Shown: piece after piece, positions 34,807 to 42,796 of the stretch
Layout: each line of letters starts with the position of its first letter
Position numbering within the stretch: the first letter of the stretch is position 1
Source of the DNA: an uncultured Clostridia bacterium
Lineage (GTDB): Bacteria; Bacillota; Clostridia; UMGS1810
Direction: 5' to 3'
Assembly: GCA_934463165.1 (NCBI GenBank)
Contig: CAKSJG010000017.1
Coordinates: 1-61,239, forward strand
Length of the DNA stretch: 61,239 nucleotides
Notes under the pieces: generated by a model
Told to the model about the DNA's origin: nothing
What the model saw: only the letters and a program-made list of their open reading frames with translations
Database searches by the model: none
Position numbers and translations under genes: made by a program

Positions 34807-37142
34807 ATTTTAACTCTGTCCTCCGGAGCTACCCACATTCCGTCATTTTCGGTTATACCGAAAGCGGAATAAAATTCATCGCAGCTTACGACAACCCTGT
34901 TAACGCGGAGTTTATCATCGGAATGAACATCCAGCCCTGCAGCATATTTTGCGTATTCGCGTGTTTTTGTGCTTGCCCATGCATTGGCCATAGAGCGGTA
35001 GAGCTTGCCGTAATCGGGGTTTTCAAGCTTTGATGCAACCTCCGTAACGCACTGAACGGCGCCCTGATCCGCCACATTTTCGCTTAGTGTCTGTCTGCCG
35101 TTCATGGGTATTCCGGGGATGCCCTCCCGTCTGTCATAAAAGTAAACAATTTTTTCGCATCTTTTTTCAAATTCGGCATAATCCTCTGCAGTCCACCAGT
35201 CGGCAGCGTTTCCGTTTTCGTCAAATTTTGCGCCGTTGTTGTCGAAAGCATGTGTAATCTCATGTGCTATAACATATCCGATCGCACCTAAATTTTCTTC
35301 GTAAGAAGCATTTATGTCATACATAGGAGGCTGAAGTATTGCTGCCGGAAATGTAATATCGTTTGATGTCGCGCTGTAGCATGCGTTTACTGTATATGGA
35401 AACATAAGCCACTTGGTTTTGTCCACGCTTTTCCCCTGAAAATTTATGATTTCTCTGCGCGATGCTTTTGCAATTTCTATAATATTGTCAAAATAACTTC
35501 CGCCGTCCGCTGCCGATTTTATCTCAACGTTATCGAGGTATGTATCAAAGCTGTCGGGGTAACCGATTTTTATATTCATTTTATCAAGCTTGTTTATTGC
35601 CCTTGCTTTTGTTTCCGCGCTCATCCAGTCAAGGTTATTGATTCGGTTCTTATATACGGAAATAATATCCTTTACCATTTTAAGAACGTTTTGTTTTGCT
35701 TCTTCCGAAAAGTATTTTTCGGCATATATTTCACCGATGTAGTCTGACATAATGTTGGATAAAACAAGTGCGGCGCGCTCTTCATCCGAATATGAACCCG
35801 AAATCCCCAGGTATTCGGAGTTGAATGTATCCGCAGCTGCCGTAAAGTCTGTCGAAAGCATGGCGCCGCATCCGTTTAACAAAGAAACCTTTGCCGCGGT
35901 TTTTAAAACCGCCAGATTATCATTACTGAAAAGCTCGGCAAACATTTTTACATTTTCGGGGTTTGTGATAAGGATTTTGTCTTCCTCTTTTAATCCCGAT
36001 TCCTTTAGAACATTATAGACGTCAATATTCGGAATCATATCCGATATTTCTTTCAGACTGAACGTGTTGTATATTTTATCAACATTTCCGTATTCCTCAG
36101 GATTATACATTTTTTGCGAAAGAGCTTCATCAAAATTATACAGGCTGCTCAGCATTTCATCATCAGCATTTTCACCGGCAGCGGAAAGTATTGTTTTTAC
36201 ATATTTAAAATACGCATTTTTCTGCGCTTCGTTTGCGGCCGCAAAAAAGCTTTTTTGCATCATCGGCGCATAAATGCCGAAGGTTGGTATGTATTTTGTG
36301 CTGTCTTTCATATCGGTTGTGATTGAGAAAGCCGCAAAGGGCGCAAAGCTTATTTCGTTTTGCATGATATTTTGAGCATTCATAAGATCCTTTATATCAC
36401 CTGCGCCGTTAATTAAATCAAGATATTTTTTGATCGGTGTAATTCCAAGTTTGTTTCTGTTTTCGGTATCTGAAATATTTGCGTAAAAATCTGAAATTTT
36501 CTGTTCTTTGCTTCCTTTTTCGCCGCCTTTTTCTATTGTCTCTTTTATGATAACGCTCACTTCGTCGCTTGATTTGTCTCCGAGGTCATAAAGTGTTCCT
36601 GCCATAACATGCCCGGGCTTTATTTCAAGACTGTTCAGGGTGTCTTTATTTACGGCAGCATAAAAATCATCTTTTTCGTTACTGCCGAAAAGTGCGTATG
36701 CACGCTCTATGAAAAGCCGCATCTGTTCTTTTGTGACATCGTCATACGGTGAGAATATTCCGTCTGCCGTGCCGGCTGCAATTCCCGCGTCAAGAACAGG
36801 CTTCAACTCCGGAACTGCCCAGTCGGGTATATCGGTAAAATCTTCGCCTTTAAACGCTACCCTTGCATTGTGACCCGAAAGCTCGGGCAGCTTGCCGAAT
36901 GCACGCGAAAGCATAACAAGCGCCTCGGCACGGTTTATGTTAAGATCCTCGTGCAGTTCTCCGTCACCGCCGTATCCCTTTATTATATCGGAATACTTTA
37001 CATCGGGATTATAATCATCTGCGGCGCTTTGCAGCATGCTTGCGGCCTCGCCCCTTGTTGCATACATATCCGACGCATATGCCGTATTTGCAAATAACGC
37101 AGCCGCGGCAACGCATGCCGCAATGATTCGTTTTGTTTTCAT
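34800..37142 (-). CDS. SLH-anchored M13 (neprilysin-like) metallopeptidase
   Basis: A 780-residue exported zinc peptidase. After a signal peptide (MKTKRIIAACVAAAALFANT) come two to three SLH-like repeats (about 25-150; e.g. ADGIFSPYDDVTKEQMRLFI), then an M13 domain. VIAHEITHAFDN (HEXXH, about residue 625) binds zinc, ENVADQGAVQ supplies the third ligand, and NAWASTKTREYAKY with VNRVVV near the C-terminus are typical M13 motifs. A start three codons upstream lacks room for a ribosome site, so 37142 is chosen. It is second gene of the tetR operon. Confidence 0.9.
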   Translation of the reverse strand: MKTKRIIAACVAAAALFANTAYASDMYATRGEAASMLQSAADDYNPDVKYSDIIKGYGGDGELHEDLNINRAEALVMLSRAFGKLPELSGHNARVAFKGEDFTDIPDWAVPELKPVLDAGIAAGTADGIFSPYDDVTKEQMRLFIERAYALFGSNEKDDFYAAVNKDTLNSLEIKPGHVMAGTLYDLGDKSSDEVSVIIKETIEKGGEKGSKEQKISDFYANISDTENRNKLGITPIKKYLDLINGAGDIKDLMNAQNIMQNEISFAPFAAFSITTDMKDSTKYIPTFGIYAPMMQKSFFAAANEAQKNAYFKYVKTILSAAGENADDEMLSSLYNFDEALSQKMYNPEEYGNVDKIYNTFSLKEISDMIPNIDVYNVLKESGLKEEDKILITNPENVKMFAELFSNDNLAVLKTAAKVSLLNGCGAMLSTDFTAAADTFNSEYLGISGSYSDEERAALVLSNIMSDYIGEIYAEKYFSEEAKQNVLKMVKDIISVYKNRINNLDWMSAETKARAINKLDKMNIKIGYPDSFDTYLDNVEIKSAADGGSYFDNIIEIAKASRREIINFQGKSVDKTKWLMFPYTVNACYSATSNDITFPAAILQPPMYDINASYEENLGAIGYVIAHEITHAFDNNGAKFDENGNAADWWTAEDYAEFEKRCEKIVYFYDRREGIPGIPMNGRQTLSENVADQGAVQCVTEVASKLENPDYGKLYRSMANAWASTKTREYAKYAAGLDVHSDDKLRVNRVVVSCDEFYSAFGITENDGMWVAPEDRVKIW

Positions 37143-37190
37143 TAATATCATCCTCGCTTTTTGTTTAATTTGTGGTTTGAACCGTAATTT

Positions 37191-37820
37191 TTAATCCTTT
37201 TTATTTTGAAATGTACGGAAGAAAAGTCTGACGTGACCGTCAATTCTTTTGATGCACTCTTCTTCTTTTTCCGGCTGTCTGTCGCATATGCCGAGAAGCG
37301 TAATGACAGGAGAGAAATACATCATTGCAAGTGTGTGCGGATTTTCGTTTTTGATTATTCCGCTTTTTATTAGCCCTTTAAAAATTTCCGCGTGATAATC
37401 AACAAGCCGCTCAACGTATCTTTCGGAATACAAAGCAGAAAGTTTTGGTGACCTGAACTGTTCTATCGTCATCATTTTTCTGAAACAGCTGACGGATTCG
37501 CAGTGCAGAGAATATTCAAAAATTTCGGTAACCTTGCGGACGAGCTCATCCTCCGTTATCTCCGAAAAAATCGCCGTGTCTTTTTCCGCACGGTTTATAT
37601 GAATGTGTATTCCTTGGGTGAAATCATCATATTGCCTGATCGTAGCTTCAAAAATTGCATCAAAAATTGCCTGCTTGCTCGGGTAGTGATTGTAAAGAGA
37701 CGGCGCCTTAATACCGACTGCCTTTGCAATTTCGGCAACGCTCACCGCGTCATATCCTTTTTTCGAAAAAAGCTCCAGCGCTTTTTCAATAATTTTTACT
37801 TTTGTATCCTCCTGTTTCAT
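37191..37820 (-). CDS. TetR family transcriptional regulator
   Basis: A 209-residue TetR-type repressor. The N-terminal HTH reads VAEIAKAVGIKAPSLYNHYP (about 25-50), followed by a helical ligand-binding domain with no recognisable specificity. AGGAGGGA is the ribosome site. A consensus promoter with an inverted repeat just downstream of its -10 box lies immediately upstream, indicating autoregulation. The peptidase, reductase and GNAT genes follow on the same strand after 48 bp. Confidence 0.93.
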   Translation of the reverse strand: MKQEDTKVKIIEKALELFSKKGYDAVSVAEIAKAVGIKAPSLYNHYPSKQAIFDAIFEATIRQYDDFTQGIHIHINRAEKDTAIFSEITEDELVRKVTEIFEYSLHCESVSCFRKMMTIEQFRSPKLSALYSERYVERLVDYHAEIFKGLIKSGIIKNENPHTLAMMYFSPVITLLGICDRQPEKEEECIKRIDGHVRLFFRTFQNKKD

Positions 37821-37834
37821 AAGTCCCTCCTTTG

Positions 37835-37850
37835 ACTAACGTCTGTTAGT
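37835..37850. promoter_or_regulatory. Probable TetR operator
   Basis: ACTAACGTCTGTTAGT: a perfect 6-bp inverted repeat with a 4-base spacer, directly after the -10 box of the tetR promoter and before its ribosome site. A bound dimer would block transcription start. Confidence 0.8.
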
Positions 37851-37853
37851 TTG

Positions 37854-37882
37854 ATTATAATACCGCAAACGAAAAATGTCAA
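37854..37882 (-). promoter_or_regulatory. Consensus promoter of the tetR operon
   Basis: On the minus strand TTGACA (37882-37877) and TATAAT (37859-37854) are separated by 17 bp. Confidence 0.9.
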
Positions 37883-37939
37883 TAGTTTTTAAAAATATTT
37901 TTCAGGTAATTGTAAAATAAAATGTATATTTTTAATTAC

Positions 37940-38110
37940 CGCGTAGGGGTGGATATCATCCGCCAGCTTGTTTATCTGCATATCCGCCAAACGGACATTA
38001 ATTTTCAAAAAGCACGCTTGGTCTTCGCCGCTACAGCTTTTTGAAAATCAACATCCGTTCGGTAAATGCGCGTTATTATCCGCCCGAAAAAATAAACATT
38101 TACGTATTTT
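37940..38110. repeat. Composite inverted-repeat element (repeat C)
   Basis: The intergenic stretch between tetR and rplU begins GTAGGGGTGGAT with a small hairpin. It contains a perfect 13-bp inverted repeat (38001-38013 with 38036-38048) extended by an imperfect arm, and ends TCCGCCCGAAAAAATAAACATTT. The end resembles the dispersed repeats at 39676 and 61110. No coding potential is seen. Confidence 0.6.
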
Positions 38111-38196
38111 CCCCGGAGAAAAGGTAAGTTGTAATAATATACTGTATACCGATACGGAAAAGATCAAATTTTATTACAATTTTTACGCGTAAATCA

Positions 38197-38225
38197 TTGA
38201 CAATAAAATGATTATGTGTTAAAAT
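38197..38225 (+). promoter_or_regulatory. Promoter of rplU-prp-rpmA
   Basis: TTGACA (38197-38202) and TAAAAT (38220-38225), 17-bp spacer. Confidence 0.85.
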
Positions 38226-38227
38226 AT

Positions 38228-38300
38228 TACGGTAACCGCACGGAGAGGTTCGGAAAATTGATTCAGGTCAATACCGTATTCGGCGAGATTGGATGAGGGA
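38228..38300 (+). promoter_or_regulatory. Probable ribosomal protein L21 leader
   Basis: Between the promoter and rplU is a structured leader: an outer ACGGTA / TACCGT pairing encloses a CCG...CGG stem and a TTGA-TTCAGG-TCAA hairpin. Its position matches the L21 leader element known in many Firmicutes, through which L21 is thought to control its own operon. Assignment is by position and pairing only. Confidence 0.6.
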
Positions 38301-38312
38301 GGTGCAACAGAT

Positions 38313-38621
38313 ATGTACGCAGTTATTGAAACAGGCGGTAAGCAGTACAAGGTTTCCGAGGGTGATGTTGTATTCATCGAAAAGCTCGGTCTTGAAGAAG
38401 GCGAATCCGTTAAATTTGATAAGGTTCTTGCCGTAGGAGGCGAGAAAACAGCCATAGGAGCTCCTTATGTTGACGGCGCAAGCGTTGAAGCTAAGGTTGT
38501 TGCCAACGGCAAATCAAAGAAGATTATTGTTTTCAAGTACAAGCCTAAAAAAGGTCAGAAAACAAAGCAGGGTCACAGACAGCCCTACACAAAAGTTCAG
38601 ATTGAAAAGATTAACGGCTGA
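38313..38621 (+). CDS. rplU: 50S ribosomal protein L21
   Basis: A 102-residue bL21. MYAVIETGGKQYKV at the start and GHRQPYTKVQIEKI at the end are signatures of the family. The start at 38313 follows GGGAGGTG; an upstream in-frame ATG would include the leader. It heads the conserved rplU-prp-rpmA cluster. Confidence 0.97.
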   Translation: MYAVIETGGKQYKVSEGDVVFIEKLGLEEGESVKFDKVLAVGGEKTAIGAPYVDGASVEAKVVANGKSKKIIVFKYKPKKGQKTKQGHRQPYTKVQIEKING

Positions 38622-38623
38622 TT

Positions 38624-38950
38624 ATGATTAGAGTTGATATTTTCAGAAAAAAAGGCAATATTGTTAAAGTTGTGATGGACGGTCATGCCGAATATTCAGA
38701 CGGAGATGATATTGTTTGCGCGTCCGCTTCATCCGTGGCTTACGCAATGCTGAGCGGCATTGAAAAGCTTGTCGGTGTAAAGTTTGGATATGAGACGGGA
38801 GACGGTTATCTTTATTTTGTTCTCCCGGATGACATGAATAAATCAGATCGGGAAAAAACGGCGCTTATTACCGAGACATTTTGTCTCTTTGTAAATGATC
38901 TTGCCGATAAATATTCCGATAATGTCAAAGTTACCGAATTGGAGGTGTAA
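38624..38950 (+). CDS. prp: Ribosomal-processing cysteine protease Prp
   Basis: A 108-residue YsxB/Prp family protease that removes the N-terminal extension of L27 in Firmicutes. The catalytic pair is visible: H21 in DGHAEYSDGDD and C32 in IVCASASSVAYA. It lies 2 bp after rplU and 4 bp before rpmA, the invariant gene order. L27 in this window has the matching cleavage site. Confidence 0.95.
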   Translation: MIRVDIFRKKGNIVKVVMDGHAEYSDGDDIVCASASSVAYAMLSGIEKLVGVKFGYETGDGYLYFVLPDDMNKSDREKTALITETFCLFVNDLADKYSDNVKVTELEV

Positions 38951-38954
38951 TACG

Positions 38955-39239
38955 ATGTTTGAATTGAACATTCAATTATTTGCCCATAAAAAAGGTATGG
39001 GTAGTACCAAGAACGGCCGTGACAGTGAATCCAAAAGACTCGGTGTCAAAAGAGGCGACGGACAGTTTGTTACTTCCGGTAACATTCTTGTAAGACAGAG
39101 AGGTACTAAGATTTACCCGGGTATAAATGTTAAAAAAGGCAGCGATGACACTCTTTTTGCAGTTGTTGACGGCAAAGTTAAATTTGAAAGAGTCGGCAAG
39201 AGCAAAAAACAAGTCAGCGTATATGAAATTGCTGAGTAA
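38955..39239 (+). CDS. rpmA: 50S ribosomal protein L27 (with cleavable N-terminus)
   Basis: A 94-residue bL27. The leader MFELNIQLFA ends at the Prp cleavage point (A10/H11), followed by HKKGMGSTKNGRDSESKRLG, the mature N-terminus that reaches the peptidyl-transferase centre. The start at 38955 follows GGAGGTG. An in-frame upstream ATG lies inside prp and is rejected. Third gene of the operon. Confidence 0.97.
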   Translation: MFELNIQLFAHKKGMGSTKNGRDSESKRLGVKRGDGQFVTSGNILVRQRGTKIYPGINVKKGSDDTLFAVVDGKVKFERVGKSKKQVSVYEIAE

Positions 39240-39257
39240 TAATATTTGAATAAATCA

Positions 39258-39299
39258 AAAAAATCTCAGGTGTATATATGCGCTTGAGATTTTCTTTTT
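39258..39299 (+). terminator. Terminator after rpmA
   Basis: AAAATCTCAGG pairs with CTTGAGATTTT (one wobble), followed by CTTTTT. Confidence 0.75.
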
Positions 39300-39353
39300 G
39301 ATTCATAAAGACTCTGTTATAAAGATAATGAATTTTTATGAATCAAAAAGAAA
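39291..39353. repeat. Perfect 19-bp inverted repeat after rpmA
   Basis: TTTCTTTTTGATTCATAAA (39291-39309) is perfectly complementary to 39335-39353 across 25 bases. It directly follows the rpmA terminator. It may be a second, bidirectional terminator-like hairpin or the end of a small element. Confidence 0.7.
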
Positions 39354-39457
39354 TAATAATAGTCGATTGTAAAGTAAAAAGAAAAAAATTCGGATGAATT
39401 CTTACGGAACGCTGTGGTGCACAAAACAAACAAAATAATACAAATAAATGCAAGGAC

Positions 39458-39596
39458 GAATGCCTCCACTGTGTAAGGGGAGGTGAGTTGCGAAGCAACT
39501 CGGAGGGGTTGTAAATATTTAACACTTGTAAAAAATAATTATAAGATGTAAACATGTTTTGACAATCCCTCATCCCTTTACACAAGGGCGCCGCTG
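39458..39596. repeat. Miniature inverted-repeat-like element
   Basis: Left end TGCCTCCACTGTGTAAGGGG and right end, read in reverse complement, GCGCCCTTGTGTAAAGGGA are imperfect inverted repeats. An internal perfect hairpin GAGTTGC-GAA-GCAACTC (39485-39501) lies near the left arm. There is no coding frame. The structure resembles a non-autonomous MITE or REP-like unit. Confidence 0.6.
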
Positions 39597-39675
39597 TTTC
39601 TTGCGTTAAATAATCTAAACAAAATTTACCAATATGATTCCAATTATTAAATATCAAATATTTAATAATGACTGC

Positions 39676-39804
39676 GTAGGCAGCGTTGCACCACACCGTT
39701 CCGATGAAAAATAAACATTTCAATCTGTTTACCGGAGAAATAGTAAATAAAAGAGTATCGTATAATTTGCTTTAAATCAGATATTTTGTAATTTTACAAT
39801 TAAC
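39676..39804 (+). repeat. Dispersed repeat, copy A
   Basis: From GTAGGCAGCG through CACACCGTTCCGATGAAAAA, ATAAACATTT and CCGGAGAAA to TTTTGTAATTTTACAATTAAC, this block matches the reverse complement of 61110-61238 at roughly 85% by eye. It ends about 20 bp before the obgE ribosome site, so it forms the obgE leader and may carry its promoter. Between 39240 and 39837 there is no gene, only this and the two preceding repeats. Confidence 0.75.
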
Positions 39805-39837
39805 TAAAAGAGATAATAAAAAACGGAGGTAATGCAT

Positions 39838-41115
39838 ATGTTGGCAGATACTGCAAGTGTATATGTTGAAGCGGGTAACGGCGGCAACGGGCTTGTTTCT
39901 TTTCACCGTGAAAAATATGTTGCGGCAGGCGGTCCCGACGGAGGTGACGGCGGACACGGCGGCGATGTTGTATTTGTTGTCGATGAAAAACTCAGTACAC
40001 TTATGGATTTCAGATATAAGCGCCGCTATAAGGCTCAAAACGGCGAGGACGGCAAAAGCGCCAAAGGCAGCGGAAAAAACGGAGAGGATCTTATTGTGAA
40101 GGTTCCTGCCGGAACGATCATAAAGGATGCTGAATCGGGCAAAATCATTGCGGATTTAAAGCAGATCGGTCAGCGGTTTACGGTCGCAAAAGGCGGCTGC
40201 GGCGGCTGGGGCAATTGCCACTTTGCAACGGCAACGCGGCAGATTCCGCGTTTTGCCAAAAGCGGAACCGAGGGCGACAGACGTGAAATTACCATGGAGC
40301 TAAAGCTTCTTGCCGATGTCGGACTCGTGGGCTTCCCGAATGTGGGTAAATCGACCCTGCTTTCGGTTGTAAGCGATGCCAGACCCAAAATTGCAAACTA
40401 TCATTTTACAACACTTGAGCCTAATCTCGGCGTTGTAGATCTCGGCCCCGAAAAGAGCTTTGTTATGGCAGATATCCCGGGTATTATTGAGGGCGCAAGC
40501 GAGGGGATAGGTCTCGGTCATGAATTTTTGCGTCATGTTGAAAGAACCAGACTTCTGATACACGTTGTCGATGCTTCGGGTATTGAAGGAAGAAATCCGA
40601 CAGAAGATTTTGATCTCATAAATAAAGAAATTGAAATGTATAATCCCACTCTTGCCGAAAGAACGCAGATAGTTGCGGCAAATAAAAAAGATCTTGCTTT
40701 TGACGTTGCAGTTTATGACGGTTTTTGCGATGAAATGGAAAAGCGCGGATATAAGGTTTTTAAAATTTCCGCAGCAACAAACTCGGGTGTGTCGGAGCTT
40801 ATGAAGTATGTTTCGTCCATTTTGGATACAATCCCGATTCCCGTTTTATATGACGAGTCGGAGACACAAGAAGAGGTAATAAGCTATGAAGAAGAAGCTC
40901 CGTTTACCGTAAGACGTGAAAACGAAGCTTATGTTGTAGAGGGCAAATGGCTTAAAAGACTTCTCGGCTCTACAAATTTTGAAGACAGTGAGTCGCTTCA
41001 GTACTTTCAGAATTCACTGCGAAAAAAAGGCGTTATAAAGGCTCTTGAAAAAATGGGCATAAGCGAGGGCGATCCGGTCAAAATGTATGAGGTTGAATTT
41101 GATTATGTAAAATAA
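39838..41115 (+). CDS. obgE: GTPase ObgE (CgtA)
   Basis: A 425-residue ribosome-associated GTPase acting in 50S assembly and stress/sporulation control. The N-terminal Obg fold is glycine-rich (about 1-158; AGNGGNGLVSFHREKY, GGDGGHGGD). The G domain has GFPNVGKST (165-173), DIPGIIEGASEG and NKKD. A C-terminal OCT domain (about 350-425) is present, as in Firmicutes. The start at 39838 is 8 bases after GGAGG; an ATG two codons earlier is too close. It follows rplU-prp-rpmA as in many Firmicutes but is separated by about 600 bp of repeats. Confidence 0.96.
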   Translation: MLADTASVYVEAGNGGNGLVSFHREKYVAAGGPDGGDGGHGGDVVFVVDEKLSTLMDFRYKRRYKAQNGEDGKSAKGSGKNGEDLIVKVPAGTIIKDAESGKIIADLKQIGQRFTVAKGGCGGWGNCHFATATRQIPRFAKSGTEGDRREITMELKLLADVGLVGFPNVGKSTLLSVVSDARPKIANYHFTTLEPNLGVVDLGPEKSFVMADIPGIIEGASEGIGLGHEFLRHVERTRLLIHVVDASGIEGRNPTEDFDLINKEIEMYNPTLAERTQIVAANKKDLAFDVAVYDGFCDEMEKRGYKVFKISAATNSGVSELMKYVSSILDTIPIPVLYDESETQEEVISYEEEAPFTVRRENEAYVVEGKWLKRLLGSTNFEDSESLQYFQNSLRKKGVIKALEKMGISEGDPVKMYEVEFDYVK

Positions 41116-41118
41116 TAT

Positions 41119-41147
41119 TTGACATTTTCTGACGTATGCTGTATAAT
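41119..41147 (+). promoter_or_regulatory. Consensus promoter of the lipoprotein gene
   Basis: TTGACA (41119-41124) and TATAAT (41142-41147), 17-bp spacer, directly after the obgE stop. Confidence 0.9.
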
Positions 41148-41176
41148 TAAAAAAAGCATATATGGAGGAATTCCGA

Positions 41177-41935
41177 ATGAAAAGAATTGTTATGTTATTT
41201 TTATGCTTCATGATTGCACTTTTGTGCGGATGCTCGTCGATATTATATAACAGAGATGTAAAAAAATCAAGCAATTTTGAAAATAACGGCATGACTGAAA
41301 AGACGAAAAAATCGGAAAGCAGCGCAAAATCAGATGAAGGTATAAAGGACAAGGAAGAAAAAACAAAAGCTGAAAAAGTGAATCTTATTGAAAAAATGAG
41401 CGATTCCGAAAAGAAAGACCTGAATGTATTTTTCAGCAATTTTTCCGAAGGCTTTTTTGTAAATTATAACTATCAGCTTGTTAATGATGATGATGTAATC
41501 GATCTTGCGTATGTTCATGTCGTTGTTAACAGAAATGGAAAAAGCGGGGTATTCTACGACGAAAAGAATACATATATTCCGTTGAGCGTTGTTAATGAAG
41601 TGGCCGATAAATATCTCGGAATCACACTTTCCGGAAAACCGACGCAGCGCTGGAATTTTGACGGCACAAATTACTACAGACCATCTGCCGATGGTGATAC
41701 AGTTGATAAGTTCTCAATAGTAAATTCACTTACCGACCTCGGAGACGGCACATACAAGGCAGATTTAAATTCCTATTATGCCGGCTATGACAGCATGGAT
41801 CCGAAATATTATTCATATTCCGATGCACAGGCAAAGAGCGAATGTGAATTCATTTACTCAAGCGAAGCGGTCATACGCAAAAAAGTATATAACGGAAAAA
41901 ACACATGGGAGCTTGTAAGTTTAGTTACAATATGA
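41177..41935 (+). CDS. Putative lipoprotein, unknown function
   Basis: A 252-residue predicted lipoprotein. MKRIVMLFLCFMIALLCGC ends in a plausible lipobox with Cys19 as the lipidated residue. A charged, low-complexity Lys/Ser/Glu linker (about 25-75) precedes a globular C-terminal domain containing VNLIEKMSDSEKKDLN and NFSEGF. The start at 41177 follows GGAGG; an earlier ATG overlaps the ribosome site. I do not recognise the domain beyond the lipoprotein signal. The gene has its own promoter and terminator. Confidence 0.8.
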   Translation: MKRIVMLFLCFMIALLCGCSSILYNRDVKKSSNFENNGMTEKTKKSESSAKSDEGIKDKEEKTKAEKVNLIEKMSDSEKKDLNVFFSNFSEGFFVNYNYQLVNDDDVIDLAYVHVVVNRNGKSGVFYDEKNTYIPLSVVNEVADKYLGITLSGKPTQRWNFDGTNYYRPSADGDTVDKFSIVNSLTDLGDGTYKADLNSYYAGYDSMDPKYYSYSDAQAKSECEFIYSSEAVIRKKVYNGKNTWELVSLVTI

Positions 41936-41943
41936 TTTATTTT

Positions 41944-41987
41944 AATTACGTCCGAAAAGATTTATTCATTTTGGACGTAATTTTTTT
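41944..41987 (+). terminator. Intrinsic terminator after the lipoprotein gene
   Basis: ATTACGTCCGAAA pairs with TTTTGGACGTAAT and is followed by T7. Confidence 0.88.
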
Positions 41988-42068
41988 GTGCTTTAATTGT
42001 TATTGATTTTTTAAGGCAAGTAATAAACTGCTGATGTATAATTAAATAAAAAATATCAGGAGGGCAAT

Positions 42069-42779
42069 ATGATTAACTATGCACATAGGGGAGCAAGCGA
42101 ATATGCACCCGAAAACACACTTTCATCATTTTATTCAGGACTGCTGCAGGGAGCCGACGGAATTGAGACTGATGTTCAAAAAACGAAAGACGGGGTTTTG
42201 GTATTGTTTCATGACGATACGTTAGACAGAGTTACGGATGCAAGCGGCAAAATAGAAGATTATACATATACCGAGATCAGTAAAATCAAGGTTTTCGGCA
42301 ATGCTACCGCAGGTTTTTATGACAAAATTTCGACACTCAGAGAATTTTTTGAAAAGTTTTCTTCTTATAACATTCATTTTGCAATAGAGCTTAAGGTCGG
42401 CGATATAGAAAAGGATGTTATAAACATGATTTCGGAATTTAATGTAACAGACAAAACAACAGTCACATCCTTTGACTTTGAATGGCTGAAAAATGTGAAA
42501 CGATATGACCCGAGAGTTCGCGTCGGTCTTCTTACCGTGGGTGACGGATGTGACAAAACGGATCTTCTTAAAAGCATCGGCGGTGAAGAGATGGCACCGC
42601 AGGCGGAATGCATGACGTCGGAAAGTGTAAAATTTTTAAGAAAACAAGGATTCGGTGTTCGCGCATGGGGCGTAACATCCGTGGAAATCATGAAAAAAAT
42701 GTGCGATGTTGAGGTTGATGGAATGACGGTTAACTTCCCCGACAGACTGTATTCGTATCTTGCATCGAAAAATATCTGA
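42069..42779 (+). CDS. Glycerophosphodiester phosphodiesterase
   Basis: A 236-residue cytoplasmic GDPD-family enzyme that releases glycerol 3-phosphate from deacylated phospholipids. The catalytic and metal motifs are HRGASEYAPENT (H6, R7, E-N-T), GIETDVQKTKDG and LFHDDTLDR, with RAWGVTS in the last third. No signal peptide is present. AGGAGGG is the ribosome site. The rhamnosidase gene starts 17 bp later on the same strand. Confidence 0.93.
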   Translation: MINYAHRGASEYAPENTLSSFYSGLLQGADGIETDVQKTKDGVLVLFHDDTLDRVTDASGKIEDYTYTEISKIKVFGNATAGFYDKISTLREFFEKFSSYNIHFAIELKVGDIEKDVINMISEFNVTDKTTVTSFDFEWLKNVKRYDPRVRVGLLTVGDGCDKTDLLKSIGGEEMAPQAECMTSESVKFLRKQGFGVRAWGVTSVEIMKKMCDVEVDGMTVNFPDRLYSYLASKNI

Positions 42780-42796
42780 CGAACGGTTGTGGTTTA

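Noticed and set aside
38895..38954. 20-codon N-terminal extension of L27
   Set aside because: It lies within prp and the downstream ATG has GGAGGTG and yields the known Prp-cleavable leader.
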